Positions 1 through 28,468 of a DNA stretch of 64,000 nt are shown here, one piece after another; the stretch's first letter is position 1, and each line of letters opens with the position of its first letter. Source of the DNA: Polydactylus sextarius (Eukaryota; Chordata; Actinopteri; Polynemidae); assembly GCA_016801845.1 (NCBI GenBank), contig CM028913.1, positions 24,428,565 through 24,492,564 on the forward strand, in the 5' to 3' direction. The notes below the pieces were generated by a model. The model was not told where the DNA came from. It saw only the letters and a program-made list of their open reading frames with translations, and did not search any database. The position numbers and the translations under genes are program-made.

Positions 1-2274
1 TGAGAAGTTTCTGGTCCAAAGTTACGTTTCTTTAGGTCTTTTTTTAAAAGCTCGTCATCAGAAGTTGTGGTTAAAAGTCTTTGTATCTTAGTAACTAGTG
101 TATTTTCTCATGATCAGTTCAAGTTTTTGAAGTGGAAGGTTTCAGGACGTGGTAGACTCGAGGTCTAAACCTGCAGGTCCATTATCTACAATGAGAAATT
201 TGTGCAGGAATAAATGACTGAATCCTTTATGATCTGATTCGACTCCAGGTTGTTTGATGATGTGATACATCGTTGTTTTTTTCTCAGCTTCAAAGACGCG
301 GCTGAAGTTTGGTAAAGTGATACTGACACAAACGGAGACCTAGAGACCCAGAGGCCGATCACAAATAATATCACTGTCCAAATAAATCCCGGCAGCGTGG
401 GAGCCACGGCTGGACGAGGGTGACGGAGAAACAAGAGAAACAAGAGAGAGACAGGATGAGATACTGGTTCACATATCTCACGCTGTCCTGCATCGAGTTA
501 TAGCCACATAGAGACACTCACCCCCCCTCGGAGACAGTGGAAACATTTTGTTGCAGCTCTAAATTTAGTGATGTTGTTCTCACAGAGGGACTTTTCCATT
601 GACTCTAATTGAATAAGATAAAACAAACATGATGTTTCTGTGACTCTAGAGATGAAACGTCAACTGTTTATCCTCTTACCTCCAGAGAAAAACGAGAAGA
701 CGAAAAAAAGAGAAGATGAAGCAGCAGATTAAAAACTCTTAAGATCCTCTATGATGTTGAAAGATGCTTCACTTCACTTCGACCTCTAAGTGACCTTCGC
801 TCCGTCTCTTCATCGCCTCCAAACGTCTTCGTCCTTCACTTATTTTCAGTTGCGTCTCAGCAGGTTTTTCCACTTCGTCTCCGTCAACCCGTCTCTATCG
901 TTTTCTCAAACATCCTCAAATCTTTCTGCGTCTTCTCTCGTCCTCCCTCCGTCTCCGTCTCCTTCGCCCCCTTTTTTAGCATCATTTTAGTCTCTCTCAC
1001 TCTTTTTTCCCTTCAGTGACTTGTCTTTCTAACTCCCTCCCTCTCGCTCTGTAAATCTTCCCTCACCCTCTGGGCTTCAGACAGGAAGTCTTAGTATGTG
1101 TTTACATTCAACTGTGACACACACACACACATAGTATGTGAACGGACTAAAGTAGATCTATATGTGCACTAAACACTAAAAATACACTCAAGCACAAACC
1201 ACAAGAACAACATATAAATTAAAGGTTTATATTACAAGATGATGGAAGATCATGGACGTTTGTCATGAATAATAATAATATTTCATCAATATTCTTAAAA
1301 AAGTTTATTGTAGACGTTTTATTTTACAACAGGTTTGATAATCTCACATCTCCGTTGAAACGACGTCACAAACTCACTTTGTTTTTCTCTTTTTATTCTA
1401 ATTATTTGTGATGAGATAATGAGGATCATCCTCTCAAACAGAGTTTTTTTTTTTTTTTTTTCCGTTTTCTCTGACGACAAAACACCTGAAACTGTAACAA
1501 ACGACCTGATGTTCTTTTCATTCCGACACTTGTTTTTACTAAAAGTTCAGGAAATAAATGAGGATTTTAAATCAGGTTGTAACATGTTTAACACGGAGGG
1601 AAAAACTTCTCTTAGGATCAAACACAAATTTGTACGTTTGTCTATGAAGATTGTTGTAGCTCCATGTTTTAAAGATAAACTTCATAATATTCTTCTGTTT
1701 TATTAAGATTACTGTCATACTGAAGTACAGTAAATACTAGATACTTTAAGACTTTTACTGGAGAATCATTCTAGTGACGACTTGAACTTCTACCAAAGTT
1801 ATTTTATTCTACTCTAGTGTCTCTACTTCTACTCTAGTGGGACTTTCAGGTCCTTTATACAACTCTGGTCCAGACTAAGTGGGAAAACACTCAAAGTCTG
1901 TGTCCATGAGTCTGTTTCTGTTCATTTATCAACACTATTACGTCGTCGTCGTCAGTGTTCAGACGCTCGTAGTCGTAAATCCTCCTGGTCTTGTTTCTAA
2001 ACCCTCAAATTTCCGTTCTTACACTTCCTGTTTGAGTTACATGTAACACGTCCAGATGGTGTCACTCAAACATGGACACTTCATGTTTGAATCTGTACAA
2101 TTAATCTGAATTAAACTTATGTTCCGATTTCTGTTACGACCTTTTATTAACGATTATAAAAACAAAGTAATCGAAACAAAACGATTATTAGTGTTTTGAC
2201 GTTTTCTGCTTTGAGCGTAACGACACGAACACTTCGGCCATTTCAAGTGTTTGGTACAAACTTTGGTTGGTGTT

Positions 2275-2810
2275 ATTCTAAGTGTTAGTATTAAACTTAA
2301 CAATGCTAAGAGTTAGCGATGTTAAGCTTTAGCAGTGCTAAATGTTGACAATGCTAAGCATTAGTGATGCTAAGTGTTAGTGATGTTAAGTGTTAATGAT
2401 ACTAAATGTTAGCGATGCTATGCGTTAGTGGTGGCAAGCGTTAACAATGCTGAGCATTAGCGATGCTTAAGTGTTGGTGATGCGAAGTGTTAGTGATTTT
2501 ACATGTTAGTGATGCTAAGTATTGACAATGCTAAGCATTAGCACATCTAAACATTAGCTAAACTAAGCTTTAGTGATGGTAAGGTTTAGCAATGCTAAGT
2601 GTTAGGGATGTTAAACATTAGCAACGTTAAGCAATAGTGATGCTAAGCGTTAGCTAAGTGTTAGTGATGTTAAAAATTAGTGATGTTAAGTATTAGCAAT
2701 TCTAAGTGTTAGCGATGCTAAGTGTTAGTGATGTTAAACATTAGCATTAGCTGAGTGATGTCACATGTTAGTGATGCTAAGTAGTGACAATGCTAAACAT
2801 TAGCTATAAG
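2275..2810. repeat. Degenerate short tandem repeat, TTAGYGATGYTAAG-like
   Basis: About 530 bases made of imperfect repeats of a 13-18 base unit combining GATGCTAAG with TGTTAGTGATG or CATTAGC. Units vary by point changes and small indels, which suggests an old array. Confidence 0.8.
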
Positions 2811-3083
2811 CATTATTCTATTTTGTAATTTAATGTTTTTGTTTGTATTTTATTTTCAATTTAGTAGTTTACTTTTTTTAAAGAGACTTTAAGTGACAAC
2901 ATCAGTGATTTTATTTATTTTTATTTATTATTTTATACATTCACTGTTTAGTTTTGTTTTTTTTTATGTCCACTTATTACGTCACATGATTAACAGACGC
3001 CATCTTGGCGACGGATCGTCAGTGTTTTTTAAAAAACTTGTATCAGTTGTTGTCGATTTTAAAGTCAAATGAACAAAGCAGAC

Positions 3084-3181
3084 GTTTAGATCATGTTTTA
3101 TCTTTAGATCGTGTTTTATCTTTAGATCGTGTTTTATCTTTAGATCGTGTTTTATCTTCAGATCGTGTTTTATCCTCAGAT
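3084..3181. repeat. 18-base minisatellite, about five units
   Basis: The unit TTTAGATCGTGTTTTATC repeats almost exactly, with TCATG and TTCAG variants at the ends. Because 18 is a multiple of three, both strands stay open and give repetitive peptides; this is not evidence of a gene. Confidence 0.85.
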
Positions 3182-3459
3182 GTTCAGTGTTGCAGTGAAA
3201 CACGTCTGTTCAGAAACACACAACCAGGTCGAGCGTGTCTCTTTTATAACGTCTCTGGACCTGTTGGCTCCTCGTCCATCCGTCTCACAGAATGAGACAG
3301 GTTTGTGTCTCCGAGCTTCCTGTCGGCAGGATCATCATCGCTCACCGACGCCGTCAGCGTTTCCTTGGAACGAATGGAAAGATCCGGAATAACGGATGTC
3401 AGGAGAAGAGCCATGGATCAACCTGTTACTGAAGGACGACAGGCGTGAAGAGAAGGAGC

Positions 3460-3540
3460 AGGATGGAGGAGGGATGGAGGAGGGATGGAGGAGGGATGGA
3501 GGAGAGGAGGGAGGAGGGGGAGGAGAGGGGGAGAGAATGG
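3460..3540. repeat. GGATGGAGGA minisatellite
   Basis: Four near-exact units of about 13 bases (GGATGGAGGAGGG) followed by purine-rich GGAGG sequence. It is strongly strand-asymmetric. Confidence 0.8.
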
Positions 3541-3654
3541 AGGAGGTGTGAAGGAAACAAATAGAGAAAACGAAGATGAGAAAGACAAAGACGTATGAGA
3601 GTCTGAGTGTAAAGGTGCAGAAATAGAGATGACAGATGGATCATTAAATGATGG

Positions 3655-3897
3655 TGTGTGTGTGTGTGGTCTAGGTATTCCCTACCTTGTGGGGACAAAA
3701 AGCAGGTCTTCATAATGTAAAAAAACCAAAACATTTCAGGTGAAGAGTTGATTTAAGGTTCGGTTAAGTTGGGGTCAGAGTTAGATGAAGGTTAAACAAG
3801 TGGTAGAAACAACTGAGATCTCTAGTGTTTCCAGGAGAGTCTCCAGGAAATGAATGAATGAAGTCAAAGAAATGTCCCCTGAAGTTATGGAAACCAG

Positions 3898-3929
<32 letters not shown>
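3655..3929. repeat. Interspersed repeat ending in a GT microsatellite
   Basis: Begins near TCCCTACCTTGTGGGGACAA and ends with AAATGTCCCCTGAAGTTATG before a (GT)n run. A related tail (AAATGTCCCGAAGTGATGG, then GT repeat) lies at 12559-12658, so this is a dispersed element with a GT tail rather than unique sequence. Confidence 0.55.
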
Positions 3930-3931
<2 letters not shown>

Positions 3932-4972
3932 ACTCAGAACCAGAGGAACTGGAGAACTTTGTTTATGTCGGGATCAGTGTGAATATTGATGACGGACGAG
4001 AAAATGACAAATGTCTCCTCTCATGGTTTATCTGTCGGGGGTGAGGATGAGGAGGATGAAGGTGATGATGAGGATGATGAAGGTGAAGGTGAGGATGAGG
4101 AGGATGAAGGTGATGATGAAGGTGAGGATGAGGATGATAAAGTGATGATGACGATGAAGGAGGATTAATTGTTGTAATAAAAATTCTAAAAATGTTCTAA
4201 TTAAAATCTTGTTCATGTTTTAAAATAATAAATATTATAGTATCATAGTGAAGTAAATAAGTATTTTTCTTTTGTTTCATTTCGAGAAGAAATTTCGAGA
4301 AGTATTGATCCAGTAAAAATCAACTTTTCTTTCAGTTTATTCAAAATATTTATAATTTTCCATCATCACAGAAACTTGTGAGAATTTCTTTATGTTTTAA
4401 AAAGGTTTTACATTTATGTTAAAAATAAATCACCTCGTTGTCGTTGAAGGACAAGTGAGAACTGAGCTTTTATCTTTTAGTAAAAATTATTATTTTTTAT
4501 TTATTTCTGTCACATTTAAACTTTGTTCTAAAAAAATCTGAAAGACGAGAGAAATAATTCACAATCATTTTATTATTTGTTGAAAATATTCAAAAAGTAA
4601 TTACACTGAAATACAAGTGATAGTTTTTTTTAAATAAGATTTTAATAAGATAAAAAATTCAACTACAAATCTATAAAAATGTTTATAAAAATAATTCACT
4701 TCCCTGCTGAGTGAGAGAAAAACAAACATTACCACCTCCACAAAACTGTAAAAAAAAATAATTAAAAAAAATACAATTTTGTTGCCAAATTAATCAAATT
4801 TAATTCGACTGTTAATTTAAGTGATAAATTAATTTCCATCATTATTTTCCTGCCAGTTTTTTTCCTCCAATTCTACTGTTGAATCAACACGTGAAGGAGG
4901 TGGTTTCTATTTCTGTCTCGTCTTTCTACCGAGAACAAGACAAAGATGGGAAACACTTTTGTTCTGGTCCTG

Positions 4973-5008
4973 GTCCTGGTCCTGGTCCTGGTCTTGGTTC
5001 TGGTCCTG
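4973..5008. repeat. CTGGTC hexamer repeat
   Basis: Six or so imperfect CTGGTC units. The same hexamer repeat recurs at 27451-27489 upstream of dgat1. Confidence 0.85.
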
Positions 5009-5614
5009 ATCAATAAACATCAATCAGTAAAGTTTAAAATTAATCAGTTAATGAACTTCAGCAGCTAAAAGTCCCTTTTTTTTATTTTGGATTTGAAATG
5101 AAAATATATATAATAAAACGATCGATAAAGAAAATAAACGAGCATGTTTCGTTGGTGATTCTGTGTCATATTTCACGTCGTCTCCCGTCACGTCTCCACT
5201 CTGGCTCTAATCCTCGCTGACGACTGTTTAACCGAGTGTCACGGTCTCACATCACGTACGCGTTCTCCTACAGAAACTCGATGTTTAACTCGCTGTCAAC
5301 CTGACGAGACGCAGGTTCAACGTTCCCGTCCGGGGCTTCGACACTCAGTCACACTGACACGTCTGTCACGTGGGTTCGACGGCGCCTGGACGTCCTGAGG
5401 CGATGACAGACGCGTGGTAAATGTCGCTTACGTTAGATGTTTATGATCTCGGCTTTTAGCAGATGTTCTCATCACAACCGTCTTTAAACTGACAGAATAA
5501 AGTGATCGTAGAAGTTAAACATGAGAAAAAAAGTCCTGAAGAATAAATAAGATTTGATGAGACACTTTGTCAGAGCAAGAGATTTTATATCGGTTTGATG
5601 TTTTGTGACGTCAA

Positions 5615-6765
5615 AGTGATGAACCCAGAGTCTATTTCACCATGAATACGAGTCAAACTTCCCTTTTGTTTTCACAACCAAATAGTTAACAATGAAAGTA
5701 AATGGGGCAGTCAGCCAAACGTATCTAAATTGTCATTTTTTAACCACTAATAAAGCTCAAAATATCACTTCACTTCAGCAGTAGCATGAATAGGGTCCCT
5801 ACACATAAACTGAAGTACTGATAACTTAGTAAGTGAACCCAGAGTTTATTAAAAACACTGTTTTACAAGACTTACCCAACGTCTGGTTTTATAACAACTG
5901 GTGATGAAGGTTGTTCCACATCAGCAGATTCATCATTTTTCTCATTTCTTCACAGAAACATTTGTTGTTTCTCAACATGTATTCGGGCGTCGCCAAGCGC
6001 TGTTCCAGTGTCAAGGACACTTCAAAACTCCCTGGAGGCCTGAGTCCTTGATTTGTAGGATTTTCAAGGCTACACTGACATATCCTTGATATCGTTAAAA
6101 TACCCACAATCCTCCACTGCACAATGATAGCAGAAGCGAAACTCATTTAAATATAAGAACTTTATTTATTTCATCGGTTGTTGATGTAAATTTAACCATG
6201 AACATGAACATATGTTGTTAATAAATTACTTTGAGGTTGTTTATGTTGCCGTTAGATCACATCGCTGTTATTAATGTTTATAGTAGTTCAACAAGTCATA
6301 AATTCATTATTTCACTAGGTCGTATCAGGACTGATGACAACTGTGTGACATTACACATATGAATTTTTCTTTGTAGTCTGTTCCAGTTGTAAGTGATTCA
6401 GATGCTAGTGAGGTGTGTTGCCTCGTCTCTGTAGCGCACGACTTCCAAGATGAGCACGCTGCCAAGGAAGCACTCTCGAATTTGAGAAACAGCCATCAAC
6501 CTGTTGTTCATGAAAATGATGAATCTGCTGATGTGGAACACCTTTCATCATAAGTTGTTATGAAAACTAGACGTTTTGAGCTTTATTAGTGGTTAAAAAT
6601 GACAATTTAGATACGTTTGGCTGACTGCCCCATTTACTTTCATTGTTAACTATTTGGTTGTGAAAACAAAAGACGGTCAAACTGAATATTACTTCAACCA
6701 ACGTAAAATATCTGTTGAGGGGAGTTTGACTCGTGTTCATGGTGAAATAGACTCTGGAGGAAAAG
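5615..6765. mobile_element. TTAA-family palindromic DNA transposon, copy 1 (longest)
   Basis: Left arm from AAAGTGATGAACCCAGAGTC at about 5612; right arm is its inverse and ends near TGAAATAGACTCTGG. The arms are long terminal inverted repeats that both include the GGGGCAGTCAGCCAAACG block. Unlike other copies it has about 500 bases of unique interior, including an exon-like plus-strand stretch (6376-6552). I take it as the copy closest to a longer parent, but no intact transposase is visible. Confidence 0.75.
6376..6552 (+). pseudogene. Exon-like fragment inside the transposon
   Basis: Preceded by TTTTTCTTTGTAG, a good splice acceptor, then open for about 58 codons (SVPVVSDSDASEVCCLVSVA and onward, through DESADVEH) to TAA. 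The last part matches the exon-like segment ending in a splice donor in shorter copies; here the donor part is altered and a stop occurs. Probably a relic of the parent element's coding exon or a captured gene piece. The family was not recognised. Confidence 0.4.
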
Positions 6766-6944
6766 TTTGTAAAACTTGTCCAACACTGATTATTTGGAAT
6801 AAAGTCAATATTCATAACATTTATTATTATAATAGATAAATGCATCATTATCAGTATCAATTTGTTTTATTGGTTTAGAAACAATAAAACAAACAAACAA
6901 AAACATTTTGTTTAAACACATTTAATAACTGAACGCTTTGAATC

Positions 6945-6950
6945 TTTATT
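6945..6950 (-). terminator. Candidate polyadenylation signal AATAAA for dgat1
   Basis: TTTATT on the plus strand reads AATAAA in dgat1 sense. About 40-60 bases further downstream in that sense is a GU-rich stretch (plus 6885-6912), as expected of a downstream element. It is the nearest canonical hexamer that I found beyond the stop codon. Confidence 0.4.
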
Positions 6951-7217
6951 TTCATCAGTGAACTAAAGAAAAAAAAATATCACAATAAAAAAGACGTGGA
7001 CGTGATTGTGTTTGTGTTATTATTATTATTATTATGGCACTTCAGGTGTATACACACACAAGACCAGACACATTTATCACCAGAGTCTGAATCCTGAATC
7101 ATTACAACGTTTTATGTGTCTTAAATACTTTTCCTACACGTTTCCTGTATTTTGTTATTATATCTGCATAAATAAAGTGAGAGATAAATGTGTCTGGTCT
7201 TTACAACACTGCTGAAA

Positions 7218-7220
<3 letters not shown>

Positions 7221-7248
<28 letters not shown>
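7221..7248. repeat. (TA)n microsatellite
   Basis: About 14 TA units within the probable dgat1 3' UTR, followed by an A-rich run. Confidence 0.9.
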
Positions 7249-7253
<5 letters not shown>

Positions 7254-7633
7254 ATAAAAATAAAAGTGATACATCATCAAAAAAAAAGTTACAATCATCT
7301 TTTAAATCACTTCCTGGTTCTGTTAAATCCAAGTGAAAACTTCCAACAAGGCACAAGAATTGACATCATTTATAAAAGATATAAAATATAAAATATAAAA
7401 TCCAGCTGTCGCCTCCTCTTCTTCCTCCTCGTCTTGGTACCGTGGATACACAGCGTCTTATATAAATCTATTTAACCTGTTTGTGTCCAAAACAATAAAT
7501 TATTGACAAATCACCTGAGTAAAATTAGTGTTTCTACACCGACCTCTTTAGATGCCGTTTCTCTGCTCCGCCAGCAGGAGGCGCTTTGACGTTGATTGTA
7601 AACGAGCTGCGATGGTGTGTGTGTGTGTTTAAA

Positions 7634-7654
7634 GTGTGTGTGTGTGTGTGTGTG

Positions 7655-7655
<1 letters not shown>
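7634..7655. repeat. (GT)n microsatellite touching the dgat1 stop codon
   Basis: About ten GT units on the plus strand, (CA)n in the transcript. The last plus-strand base is the final base of the TGA stop codon. Confidence 0.9.
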
Positions 7656-25260
<17,605 letters not shown>

Positions 25261-25440
25261 AACGACGCGGATAATAACAATAATTATAGTAAAGTATAAA
25301 TAGAGTTTTAACCGCTCAAGTTTGCAGCATAATGAGCCCCGGAGCGTGGAGCTACTGTAGCCGCAGACAGGGAAGTGAACTCGGCTACAAAAACAAATCC
25401 GCCCCGAAGCTCAGATTTCGACAGAGGAAGGAGTGTTTTC
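25261..25440 (-). promoter_or_regulatory. dgat1: Putative dgat1 5' UTR and promoter region
   Basis: Lies directly upstream of the dgat1 start codon. In transcript sense it includes an AT-rich CTATTTATA stretch at about 25294-25306 and moderately GC-rich sequence with some CpG further upstream, before an (AC)n repeat at 25443. The transcription start cannot be fixed from sequence. Confidence 0.35.
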
Positions 25441-25442
25441 AT

Positions 25443-25448
25443 AGCACG

Positions 25449-25487
<39 letters not shown>
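25443..25487. repeat. (AC)n microsatellite upstream of dgat1
   Basis: About 20 AC units flanked by GCACGC and CCACCCACCC, less than 200 bases upstream of the dgat1 start codon. Confidence 0.92.
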
Positions 25488-26144
25488 ACCCACCCATAAA
25501 ATACACAAGTTAAATAGCATTTAAAGTAACTTTTGCACTAAAATAACATCAACATAATCAATGAAATATATATTCAGAAGCAAAATCAGAATAATTTGGG
25601 TAAATTAGACTAATTCATTGAGAGAAAGACTGAAGAAAAGTTAAAAATAAACGAGGTTTTGTGCTCAATTTAATCCCTCAGATGCACTTTTATCAATATA
25701 TTGATTGATTATTGACTCTAGAGAGTGTCTACCATGACAAATTAAACAGACATAGATAAATAGTAAACCCACAGTCCACATGAGGAAGAAATTATGTCTT
25801 TATTATTTTTGTTTTCTTGGTTTTTATTAGAGAATGGAAAATTTTGTGCTTTTATTTTGAAAACTCTAGTAAAAGTGACAGGAAATGAGGGAATAAAGAC
25901 TAAGGAATAAGTTAAAAAGTTTTAAAAATACAAAAAAAAAACAAAAAAACAAGTTTTTTATTTGTCTAATCCTTCAGGCGCACTTGTATCTAAGGATGCA
26001 ACAATTTATCAATCAAATATTGATTGATTGAATATTAATATTGACAACAAGAGTCACAATGTAAGGCACAAATAAAATATCAGACATATTCTTGTCTTAA
26101 AAAATGTTGCTTTCCTACTTTTATTATGATATAAACTCTTGAAA
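25488..26144. other. Gene-free AT-rich stretch
   Basis: No coding exon or recognised repeat seen. Confidence 0.5.
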
Positions 26145-26610
26145 GTTCGACCACCAATGAAAGTAAATGGGGCAGTCAGCCAAACGTATCTAAATTGTCA
26201 TTTTTTAACCACTAATAAAGCTCAAAATATCACTTCACTTCAGCAGTAGCATGAATAGGGTCCCTACACATAAACTGAAGTACTGATAACTTAGTAAGTG
26301 AACCCAGAGTTTATTAAAAACACTGTTTTACAAGACTTACCCAACGTCTGGTTTTATAACAACTGGTGATGAAGGTTGTTCCACATCAGCAGATTCATCA
26401 TTTTCCTGAACAACAGGTCAATGTGTCTGTGAAGAGACGAGGAAAATGATGAATCTGCTGATGTGGAACAACCTTCATCACCAGTTGTTATGAAAACAAG
26501 ACGTTATGAGCTTCATTAGTGGTTTAAAAAATGAACATTTTCATTGTTAATTATTTGGTTGTGAAAACAAAAGACGGTCGAACTCTTGAGCGGGTGTTTG
26601 ACTCGTATCT
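26145..26610 (-). mobile_element. TTAA-family palindromic element, copy 3
   Basis: Left arm begins within ACCAATGAAAGTAAATGGGG and continues through the inverted exon-like segment; the right arm is short and diverged, ending near GACGGTCGAACTC. The outer termini are missing. Confidence 0.8.
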
Positions 26611-27704
26611 TCACTTTAAATTCATGTGATTCATGTTAAACAACCTTCAGTCGAATAGAAAAGAACAGTTCATGTGTATAAATAAGTGAGTGAGGAAACT
26701 TTATCTGTTGATGAAAATGTGATAAAAGCTGCTCAAAGAAATGTCAACAGATAAAAAAAAAAAAAAAAAAAAATACAGCTCATGTGTCCAATCCAGGTTT
26801 TATCTGTAAAATGTAAAAACATCAGAGTTGAAACTGAAACTGAAACTGAAACTGAAACGTGTTTTAAATTCCTGTTATCATCAGTTAAAAGTCAGCGAGA
26901 CAAAATCATTCAAGTTAAATCATTAAATCAACGATGATTCGATGGTTTAAATTTAAGGTAAAAATATGAGTCGTGTAAATAAGGAAGTGAATTATTTTAT
27001 TCAGGAGCTGATGATCTGATCTGAACTGATCAGTTCCAGATAAAGAAGACTCAGTTTAGTTTGATGATATGAAGCAATAACACGGTGAACCGGTTAGTTT
27101 TATTGATTATTAATCAGCTGTTGTCTGAAGAAGAAGAAGAGTCACTTCTCCGTCTGAAGGTTGGAGCTGATCAGCGGCATTGATCCGGTTTTATCAGTCC
27201 TCTCTGTCTATACGCTGGTGTCTTTCAGAGTAATGAGCCTGTCGGTGCTGGTCTGGAGAAGAGACCTTGGGGAGCGATCGATACACGAAACTTATTACTG
27301 ATCGTTTTAACTCTTTAACTTCTCAATGATTCACATTTTACTTTAGTTTCACTAGAAATGTTGATGAAGATTAAACTGTGTTTTGATGTTTCCTCAGAGA
27401 GAAACGTCTCCGTGTTCAACAGACGAGACAGAAGATGAGTCCAGAGCTGAAGTCCTGGTCCTGGTCCTGGTCCTGGTCCTGGTCCTGGATCTTCTGTTTG
27501 GTGAGTTTTCTTGTTATATTTACAGCTGTGAGGTTAAATCTTCTCTATTTGTGTCAAAACATATGTTATCTTTATTTTTTATGAATGAATAAGTTCAGAT
27601 ATGGAGGTTTTATAAATGAGAAACTTAACCATGTCTCAGTTCCACACTTAGACTCACTATTCTGAGTCCATAAGCACGTTGATAATGACCAATCTGGTAA
27701 AACA
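26611..27704. other. Gene-free stretch with simple repeats
   Basis: Holds a poly(A) run (26753-26773), a (TGAAAC)n repeat (26828-26857) and a CTGGTC hexamer repeat (27451-27489). No exon supported. Confidence 0.55.
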
Positions 27705-28071
27705 CAGTGAAGTGTTAACACCCGGATGGTTTCATCATAACCACGGACACTTCTCAGCCTCAGTGACGCCATCTTGGCTACGTAGCCAAGATGTGAATCT
27801 TAACGGTGAATCATCACAGGACAGAACGTTAACCACTGATCTGAACCGTGATCGTCTCCCACCAACATATCTGTCGGCTTGTTTTCAATTCTAATCAATA
27901 ATCAAAGTCTCACTACTGATGTTTGCTTGTGTGGCTCCATGTTTCATGTGAGGTGGAGATTACGCCGCCGCCGCCGTCCCTCCTCTTCTGCTACGTAGCC
28001 AAGATGGCGTCACTGAGGCTGAGAAGTGTCCGTGGTTATGATGAAACCATCCGGGTGTTAACACTTCACTG
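27705..28071. mobile_element. MITE with 81-base, essentially perfect terminal inverted repeats
   Basis: 27705-27785 is the reverse complement of 27991-28071. Outer sequence CAGTGAAGTGTTAACACCCG; inner ends at GGCTACGTAG. About 205 bases of interior contain a CCG run and no coding capacity. The superfamily is not assigned. Confidence 0.85.
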
Positions 28072-28435
28072 ATCAGTCTGTCCTCATTCGTTCATGTAGC
28101 TGCATCGTTTACCGGGTTAAATTGTTTACGTGTCGTCGTCGAACCGCTTCAGTCGCCGGAGGATCAGAGAGAGAAAAAGAGAAAACATCAAACAATGAAG
28201 AGATAGATTTAGAGACATGAGATAAATATAGAGACGAGAGAAACCAGAGAAAGGTGGGATGTGAGATGTGGGGGAGGGATTTCACTTTCTATCTACTGTA
28301 GATCTACATCTAACTCCATCTGGAGACAGAGGCTCAGAGAGAGAGTGTTTGCCCTTGTAGGTTGTAATGAAGCTGTGGAAGGATAGATGACTCACTTTAA
28401 CACAAGCAGAAGAGAAACACACACCCAGCTGACCT

Positions 28436-28468
<33 letters not shown>

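Larger units (their letters stand above)
1..5614. other. Gene-free flank 3' of dgat1 with simple repeats
   Basis: No exon with family-like protein content was found on either strand. It contains degenerate tandem repeats (2275-2810), an 18-base minisatellite (3084-3181), GGATGGAGGA repeats (3460-3540), a GT microsatellite (3901-3929), GAT/GAG-rich sequence (4040-4160), a CTGGTC repeat (4973-5008) and long AT-rich tracts (4200-4860). Confidence 0.6.
6945..7654 (-). other. dgat1: Probable dgat1 3' UTR
   Basis: Downstream of the dgat1 stop codon in transcript sense. It holds a (CA)n repeat next to the stop, AT-rich sequence and a (TA)n run at about 7221-7248. The 3' boundary rests on a candidate AATAAA; no transcript evidence is available. 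Confidence 0.4.

Noticed and set aside
2275..2810. CRISPR-like array
   Set aside because: Units are 13-18 bases, degenerate and without spacers, in a vertebrate genome; it is a plain tandem repeat.
3986..4168. Acidic Glu/Asp-rich open frame
   Set aside because: It is a GAT/GAG simple repeat; no start context or conserved sequence.
1..5600. An hsf1 exon on the 3' side of dgat1, expected from human gene order
   Set aside because: I looked for heat-shock factor text on both strands and saw none; the neighbour may lie outside the window or the order may differ.
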